Shown one piece after another: positions 62,532-64,000 of a DNA stretch of 64,000 bases. Position 1 is the stretch's first letter; the number at the start of each line of letters is the position of its first letter. The stretch is from Notamacropus eugenii (Eukaryota > Chordata > Mammalia > Diprotodontia > Macropodidae), in assembly GCF_028372415.1 (NCBI RefSeq), contig NC_092873.1, forward strand, positions 348,525,390-348,589,389, given 5' to 3'. The notes beneath the pieces were generated by a model that ran no database searches, was not told the DNA's origin, and worked only from the letters and a program-made list of their open reading frames with translations. The translations under genes were made by a program, and so were the position numbers.

Positions 62532-62884
62532 AGTGGACATATCCTTTTCATGCTCCTGCCTCCCTTTCCTCCCCACCTTCTTGCATCTGCTGGGACATTA
62601 CCCATAGCTACGGGCAGGCACAGACCCTCCTATTCATGCCAATCTATCCAGGGTACTCTCTTGCTTGGCATACATGCACACATTCCCACATACACACTCT
62701 ATTCCTGACGCCCAAGGTGTGAAAGGTTCTAGGGAAGAGAGAACAAGACAATATAAGAGGAGGAAGATACCCCCAGATTTGTCATCCAATCAGCTGTCAC
62801 CTTTCTGCTGACTCCACCTGTCTCCAGGTAGCTCTTAAGTTTTTGGATATAGGCCGCTGGGGGATTCTTCACTTGAAACCGCTC
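34086..62884 (-). CDS. FMNL1: FMNL1, formin-like protein 1 (right edge open)
   Basis: Actin-nucleating and filament-elongating formin of leukocytes, acting at the cell cortex under Rho-type GTPases. Twenty-four core coding exons from 62884 down to 34710, plus an alternative last exon 34086-34189. All phases agree, giving about 1050 residues with either tail; human has about 1100, so about the first 70 residues (myristoylated N-terminus) lie outside. Order: GTPase-binding/FH3 region ([20 protein letters not shown] to [12 protein letters not shown]), dimerisation and coiled coil ([20 protein letters not shown]), FH1 with a run of 14 prolines, FH2 ([20 protein letters not shown] to [10 protein letters not shown]), and the DAD autoinhibitory motif [15 protein letters not shown]. 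Identity is by near-complete match to recalled human FMNL1. Confidence 0.97.
34685..34801 (-). CDS. FMNL1: FMNL1 alternative C-terminal exon ([10 protein letters not shown] tail)
   Basis: Reads (V)[18 protein letters not shown] to GLSDESPL and TAG (34710-34712). The tail resembles that of FMNL2/FMNL3 (VLKTVPFTAR). A donor AAG/GTACCT at 34684 would let it be a cassette that joins the last exon as UTR. Confidence 0.85.
35068..35188 (-). CDS. FMNL1: FMNL1 DAD exon
   Basis: [20 protein letters not shown] and [19 protein letters not shown]. The diaphanous autoregulatory domain MDLISEL binds the N-terminal inhibitory domain in formins. Confidence 0.96.
35615..35713 (-). CDS. FMNL1: FMNL1 exon [11 protein letters not shown]
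   Basis: [20 protein letters not shown] to GEPAESK, 33 codons, phase 0 to 0; end of the post-FH2 helix. Confidence 0.95.
36190..36565 (+). repeat. SINE with an internal 41-base minisatellite
   Basis: Core 'CCAGCTGTGTGACCCTGGGC...TTATCTGTAAAATAGG', then AAGATCAAATT blocks starting at 36319, 36367, 36408 and 36449, then the SINE end 'GCAAAGCACTTTGCAAACATT'. Confidence 0.7.
36660..36810 (+). repeat. tRNA-headed SINE
   Basis: GGGGGCAGCTAGGTTGTGTC head, box-B-like GAGCTTAAATCCAGCC, 'TACTAGCTGTGTAACCCTAGG' and an A-rich end. Confidence 0.8.
36860..37080 (-). repeat. SINE (MIR/CORE-like), reverse
   Basis: 'CCCATTTTACAGATGAGGGAACTGAGG...CTTCCTGACTCCCCAGTCCA' is the reverse complement of the SINE core. 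Confidence 0.7.
37178..37279 (-). CDS. FMNL1: FMNL1 FH2 exon, [10 protein letters not shown]
   Basis: [20 protein letters not shown] and [13 protein letters not shown], 34 codons; the last FH2 helices. Confidence 0.96.
37670..37698. repeat. (TG)n microsatellite
   Basis: About 13 TG units with one interruption. Confidence 0.85.
37787..37950 (-). CDS. FMNL1: FMNL1 FH2 exon, [19 protein letters not shown]
   Basis: [20 protein letters not shown] then [20 protein letters not shown] to [10 protein letters not shown]. Confidence 0.96.
38247..38376 (-). CDS. FMNL1: FMNL1 FH2 exon, [13 protein letters not shown]
   Basis: [20 protein letters not shown] to LHFLDKAGA, a strongly conserved formin block. 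Confidence 0.96.
38514..38594 (-). CDS. FMNL1: FMNL1 FH2 exon, GNYMN motif
   Basis: [20 protein letters not shown] and RLQSLDA. GNYMN is the formin FH2 signature. Confidence 0.97.
38627..38681. repeat. (GA)n microsatellite
   Basis: About 27 GA units, 32 bases upstream of the GNYMN exon acceptor on the FMNL1 strand. Confidence 0.9.
39246..39405 (+). repeat. tRNA-headed SINE
   Basis: GGGGCAGCTAGGTGGCTCAG, 'GAGCTCAAATGTGG', 'TTCTGTGACCCTGGGCAAG', and an A-rich end. Confidence 0.8.
39597..39665 (-). CDS. FMNL1: FMNL1 FH2 exon, QLNAIIAAS
   Basis: [20 protein letters not shown] and ILE, 23 codons. Confidence 0.96.
40074..40308 (-). CDS. FMNL1: FMNL1 FH2 exon, [14 protein letters not shown]
   Basis: [20 protein letters not shown] through [20 protein letters not shown] to [10 protein letters not shown]. 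The upstream codon for Thr is split. Confidence 0.96.
40340..40386. repeat. (AC)n microsatellite
   Basis: About 23 AC units in an FMNL1 intron, just upstream (in gene direction) of the FH2 exon at 40308. Confidence 0.9.
40465..40610 (+). repeat. L2-type tail
   Basis: 'GGGGGCTCCTCAAGGGCAGGG...CTGGCACATAGTAGGTGTTTAATAAATG' then GACTGACTG. Confidence 0.65.
40745..41170 (+). repeat. tRNA-headed SINE followed by an L2-type tail
   Basis: AGCAGCTAGCTGTCATAGTG head, 'AAGTTCAAATCAAGCC', 'TCAACTGTAAAATGGAGC', then 'GGTACAGAGTAAGGACTTAAT' of an L2-like end. Confidence 0.65.
41395..41575 (-). repeat. SINE, reverse
   Basis: 'GGAAACTGAGGCTTGAAAG...CTTGCCCAGGGTCACACAG...CTTCCTGACTCTAAGTCC' plus the reversed head 'ACCATCTACCTGCCC'. 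Confidence 0.75.
41711..41828. repeat. 46-47 base tandem repeat, about 2.5 copies
   Basis: TACTCA(A)TGGGTAA...GGGAAGGAGAG...ATCTCTCT units start at 41711, 41758 and 41804. Confidence 0.8.
41896..42098 (-). CDS. FMNL1: FMNL1 FH2 exon, [11 protein letters not shown]
   Basis: [20 protein letters not shown] then [20 protein letters not shown] to CEAIE + AC. Confidence 0.96.
42482..42603 (-). CDS. FMNL1: FMNL1 FH2 start exon (lasso)
   Basis: [20 protein letters not shown] then [23 protein letters not shown] is the FH2 lasso tryptophan motif. Confidence 0.96.
43116..43442 (-). CDS. FMNL1: FMNL1 FH1 exon (proline-rich)
   Basis: A 327-base exon, mostly proline codons: a run of 14 prolines, then [33 protein letters not shown] and further PPPPP blocks, ending PTSETSA + G. 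FH1 recruits profilin-actin. The coding strand is C-rich, so the plus strand is a GGTGG-type tract. Confidence 0.95.
43865..44015 (-). repeat. SINE, reverse
   Basis: 'ACAGAGGTGAAGAAACTAGCC...CACACAGTCAGTCAGTGACAG...CTGGATTCACACCCAGG' is a reversed, decayed SINE core. Confidence 0.6.
44148..44412 (-). CDS. FMNL1: FMNL1 linker exon, [20 protein letters not shown]
   Basis: [20 protein letters not shown], then [20 protein letters not shown] and [15 protein letters not shown] to APDSSST. Matches the human stretch between the coiled coil and FH1. Confidence 0.95.
44720..44821 (-). CDS. FMNL1: FMNL1 coiled-coil exon
   Basis: [20 protein letters not shown] and [14 protein letters not shown], with heptad-like Leu spacing. 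Confidence 0.96.
45684..45833 (-). CDS. FMNL1: FMNL1 FH3/dimerisation exon
   Basis: [20 protein letters not shown] then [20 protein letters not shown] and [10 protein letters not shown]. Confidence 0.96.
46580..46690 (-). CDS. FMNL1: FMNL1 FH3 exon, [13 protein letters not shown]
   Basis: [20 protein letters not shown] and [17 protein letters not shown], 37 codons. Confidence 0.96.
47115..47189 (-). CDS. FMNL1: FMNL1 FH3 exon, [13 protein letters not shown]
   Basis: [20 protein letters not shown] and NIDFM, 25 codons. Confidence 0.96.
47681..47846. repeat. Two (CA)n arrays separated by unique sequence
   Basis: CA runs at about 47681-47740 and 47790-47846; the spaced parts share CACCAG(G/A)AAACACA, so the block looks duplicated. 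Confidence 0.85.
47985..48345. repeat. SINE pair, forward then reverse
   Basis: Forward SINE 'CTCAGTCGGATGACACAGTG...GAGTTCAAATCCAACC...GTAAAGCACTTTGCAAAGC' to about 48220, then reversed SINE sequence to about 48345. Confidence 0.65.
49195..50130 (+). mobile_element. L1 3' end, split by a SINE
   Basis: 'CTGGAATGCAATTTGGAATGG', 'TTGACCCAGTGATACTACTACTAGG', 'GGGGAATGGCTGGACAAG', 'GATGCAAAGTGAAGTGAGCAAAG' are the usual marsupial L1 ORF2-end/3'UTR order. Interrupted at 49741-50014. Confidence 0.75.
49741..50014 (+). mobile_element. Complete tRNA-headed SINE inserted in the L1
   Basis: Head GGGGACAGTGAGGTGGTGC, 'GAGTTCAAATCCAGCCTCAG', 'TAGCTGTGTGACCCTGGCC', A-rich tail. Flanked by the direct repeat AGGGAATTTG at 49731-49740 and 50015-50024. 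Confidence 0.85.
50335..50515 (+). repeat. L2-type tail
   Basis: 'TAGAATGTAATCTTCTTGAGGG...GTGTTTAATAAATGCTTGC' and (ATTG)n. Confidence 0.65.
50806..51000. repeat. Purine-rich GGGGAGA tract
   Basis: About 190 bases almost entirely of A and G; the open frames on both strands are artefacts of it. Confidence 0.85.
51900..52135 (+). repeat. SINE (MIR/CORE-like)
   Basis: 'GAGTTCAAATTCTGCCTCAG...CTCAGTTTCCTCATTTGCAAAATGGGG...GTGAAGATAAAATTAGATAAT'. Confidence 0.7.
52651..52744 (-). CDS. FMNL1: FMNL1 FH3 exon, [18 protein letters not shown]
   Basis: [20 protein letters not shown] and [11 protein letters not shown]; the Arg codon is split upstream. Confidence 0.96.
52981..53057 (-). CDS. FMNL1: FMNL1 exon, [16 protein letters not shown]
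   Basis: [20 protein letters not shown] and NNKSP + AG. Confidence 0.96.
53395..53750 (+). mobile_element. L1 3' UTR fragment
   Basis: 'TTGCATGACTACACATGTATAACC', 'GGGCTTGCCTTCTCAATGAGG', purine-rich tracts and 'GAAAATTTGGAATTCAAAATC...AAATGAATTC-like' end; same order as 63200-63960. Confidence 0.65.
54060..54500 (+). mobile_element. L1 3' end fragment
   Basis: 'ATGAACTGATGCAAAGTGAAG', 'ACTCCAGGTGCAAACTGAAGTG', 'TGATTTCATACGTATAATTG', 'GATTTGGAACTCAAAATTT', A-rich tail. Confidence 0.7.
54815..55005 (+). repeat. SINE remnant
   Basis: 'GAAGACCTGGGTTCAGATCCTG...AATGAGGGATAATATCAAGTGCC'. Confidence 0.6.
55285..55485 (+). repeat. SINE (MIR-like)
   Basis: 'TGACTGCCTCAGCTTCCTCATCTGC...CCTACCTCCCAGGGTTGGTG...CATAAAGTAAGTACTCTGTGG'. 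Confidence 0.7.
55500..55800 (-). repeat. SINE, reverse, with an internal duplication
   Basis: 'CTATGTACCAGGCACCTGTGC', then TCTCATTgGATCCTTATA(a/c).. units at 55547 and 55605 (58 apart), then reversed core 'GAAACTGAGGCAAACTGAG...AGGTCTTCCTGACTCC'. Confidence 0.7.
55900..56790. other. Long block without exons, repeat-like, unclassified
   Basis: Part of a 4.5-kb FMNL1 intron. Phrases such as 'GGTCTATCCAAAGTATACGTGGACAGTTGCCC' look like decayed LINE sequence, but I cannot name a family. Confidence 0.35.
56820..57005. repeat. AT-rich simple sequence
   Basis: About 185 bases of TATATA/ATTATA sequence, nearly free of G and C. Confidence 0.9.
57584..57692 (-). CDS. FMNL1: FMNL1 exon, [20 protein letters not shown]
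   Basis: [20 protein letters not shown] and [16 protein letters not shown], the conserved formin GBD/FH3 junction. Confidence 0.96.
57985..58140 (+). repeat. L2-type tail
   Basis: 'AGACTATAAACTCCTTGAGTG...CACACAGTAGGTGCATAATAC'. Confidence 0.55.
58969..58986 (-). CDS. FMNL1: Candidate 18-base FMNL1 microexon
   Basis: ATGCCCCCCTTCTCCTCG flanked by a pyrimidine-rich CTGCTGCCTCTAG acceptor and GTATGT donor on the minus strand. Phase fits both neighbours and inserts CPPSPR between LTVR and LNPAHS. Not known to me in human FMNL1. Confidence 0.4.
59062..59305 (+). repeat. tRNA-headed SINE with a repeated middle
   Basis: 'AGGTAGGTGGTTCAGTAGATTAG', 'GAGTTCAAATCCCACCTCATAC', then a second 'CAAGTTCAAATCCCATGTCAGAC', and 'TCATCTGTAAAATGGGAGG'. 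Confidence 0.7.
59729..59881 (-). CDS. FMNL1: FMNL1 exon, YDMENTDNG
   Basis: [33 protein letters not shown], a serine run, and GKGRHLTV + AG. Confidence 0.95.
60205..60700 (-). repeat. Two reversed SINEs in tandem
   Basis: First 'GATCCTCACAACAATCC...GATTTGAACTCAGGTC...TGTGCCACCTAGCTGCC' to about 60438; second 'TCACCACAACCTGGGAAGC...CTGGATTTGAACTCAGATC...GCACCACCCACCTGCC' to about 60693. Confidence 0.75.
60780..60960 (+). repeat. L2-type tail
   Basis: 'ATAAGCTCCCTAAGGACAGGG...CTGGCACACAGTAGAAGCTTAATAAATGC'. Confidence 0.65.
61351..61434 (-). CDS. FMNL1: FMNL1 exon, [20 protein letters not shown]
   Basis: [20 protein letters not shown] and AFAQCSV + AC, before GTAAGG. Confidence 0.96.
61850..62085 (+). 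mobile_element. hAT-like short repeat, longest copy
   Basis: CAGAGGTTCTTAGCCAAAGG at the start, 'TTGATAGCTGTATTTCAACATAATTG', 'GTGGAGTCCATAGGCTTCACC', 'GACTGCCAAAGAGAATCATGA'; same order as at 10673. Confidence 0.5.
62279..62352 (-). CDS. FMNL1: FMNL1 exon, [16 protein letters not shown]
   Basis: [20 protein letters not shown] and TNHI + GG. Confidence 0.96.
62462..62531. repeat. (CA)n microsatellite
   Basis: About 35 CA units. Confidence 0.92.
62771..62884 (-). CDS. FMNL1: FMNL1 exon, [16 protein letters not shown] (most 5' in window)
   Basis: [20 protein letters not shown] and [18 protein letters not shown], 38 codons. The upstream exons for the first part of the GTPase-binding region are not found up to 64000. 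Confidence 0.96.
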
Positions 62885-63900
62885 CTGGAAGGTGGGGAAA
62901 GAGAAAGATAGAGAGTCTTTGAGTGCTTCCATAGTTCAGCTATACATCTGCCTTCTCCAACACATGAGACACAATACACCCGAAGGCCCCCGGCACAAAT
63001 GAAGAGATCTGACCAAAGGTGGTGGAGGGGAAAAAAAGAAGGCATGATAGAGTTTAAGCTAAAATGAACCTCGGCGCACACACACATAGAGACAGAGTGC
63101 ACAGAGTGAATTAAAGAGGATGGGATCATATCTTTAAAAAATGAAATCAAGCAGTGAGAGAGAAATATATTGGGAGGAGAAAGGGAAAAATGGAATGGGG
63201 CAAATTATCTCTCATAAAAGAGGCAAGCAAAAGACTTATCAGTGGAGGGATAAAGAGGGGAGGTGAGAGAAAAACATGAAGTTTACTCTCATCACATTCC
63301 ACTAAAGGAAGGAATAAAATGCACACTCATTTTGGTATGAAAACCTATCTTACAATACAGGAAAGTGGGGGATAAGGGGATAAGCAGGGTGGGGGGGATG
63401 ATGGAAGGGAGGGCATGGGGAGGAGGGAGCAATTTGAGGTCAACACTCATGGGGAGGGACAGGATCAAAAGAGAGAATAGAAGTAATGGGGGACAGGATA
63501 GGTTGGAGGGAAATATAGTTAGTCTTATACAACACGACTATTATGGAAGTCATTTGCAAAACTACACAGATTTGGCCTATATTAAATTGCTTGCCTTCCA
63601 AAGGGAAGGGGTGGGGAGAGAGGGAGGAAAAGAAGTTGGAACTCAGAGTTTTAGGAACAACTGTCGAGTACTGTTCTTTGCCACTAGGAAATAAGAAATA
63701 CAGGTAAAGGGTTATAGAAAGTTATTTGGCCCTACAGGACAAAAGAGAAGATGGAGATAAGGGCAGAGAGGGATGATAGAAGAGAGAGCAGACTGGTGAC
63801 AGGGGCAATTAGAATGCTCGGTGTTTTGGGGTGGGGGGAGGGGACAAAAGGGGAGAAAATTTGGAACCCAAAATTTTGTGAAAATGAATGTTAAAAGTTA

Positions 63901-63932
<32 letters not shown>

Positions 63933-64000
63933 AGAAAAATAAAAGAACCTCGGGAATTGCTTTGGTCAATCCCCTCCTTTTACAGATGAGGGAACTGAGA
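62885..64000. other. FMNL1 intron to window edge
   Basis: No FMNL1 exon found. From about 63180 the sequence is L1-3'UTR-like. Confidence 0.65.
63180..63945 (+). mobile_element. L1 3' UTR with (GAAA)n tail
   Basis: Purine-rich stretches, 'ATTGCTTGCCTTCCAAAGGG', 'GAAATAAGAAATACAGGTAAAGG', 'AGAAAATTTGGAACCCAAAAT', then (GAAA)n at 63900-63932. Confidence 0.65.

Overview
The window is vertebrate nuclear DNA, most likely from a marsupial. It holds long intron-containing genes with consensus GT/AG junctions. The introns carry many copies of a tRNA-headed SINE (head like GGGCAGCTAGGTGGC, core like CTAGCTGTGTGACCCTGGG), L2-type LINE tails, L1 3' ends and long CA/GA arrays. That repeat mix suggests a marsupial, but the species cannot be named from sequence alone. 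The gene order MAP3K14 - SPATA32 - FMNL1 matches human 17q21.31 read in the opposite direction.

Layout. (1) Bases 1-16513, plus strand: the last 15 coding exons of MAP3K14 (NF-kB-inducing kinase, NIK), open at the left edge, with a 3'UTR of about 2.4 kb to a poly(A) signal at 18936. (2) 20.4-21.3 kb: a CpG island with two perfect TGACGTCA (CRE) sites about 125-150 bases ahead of the first coding exon of SPATA32 (plus strand, 20817 to about 26.1-26.7 kb), a male-germline gene. (3) 28.6-33.45 kb, plus strand: a ten-exon gene for a protein with a degenerate EF-hand followed by a canonical one and an LFFEM...YY...PYSQVP tail. It resembles the EFCAB3/EFCAB13/SPATA21 family. I know of no named gene at this place in the human map. 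All exon phases agree, and its first visible exon is also phase-compatible with the SPATA32 main exon. (4) 33.5-62.9 kb, minus strand: FMNL1 (formin-like 1), 24 core coding exons plus a second alternative last exon and an 18-base microexon candidate, open at the right edge (about the first 70 residues lie outside). FMNL1 and the EF-hand gene are tail to tail, with poly(A) signals about 105 bases apart.

How the genes relate. NIK is the kinase of non-canonical NF-kB signalling and FMNL1 is a leukocyte-rich actin nucleator. SPATA32 and probably the EF-hand gene look like testis genes lying between two immune-cell genes. Nothing suggests an operon-like link, but the CRE pair and the possible read-through splicing make SPATA32 plus the EF-hand gene a plausible joint germline unit. 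No retroviral copy, CRISPR array or rRNA/tRNA gene was recognised.
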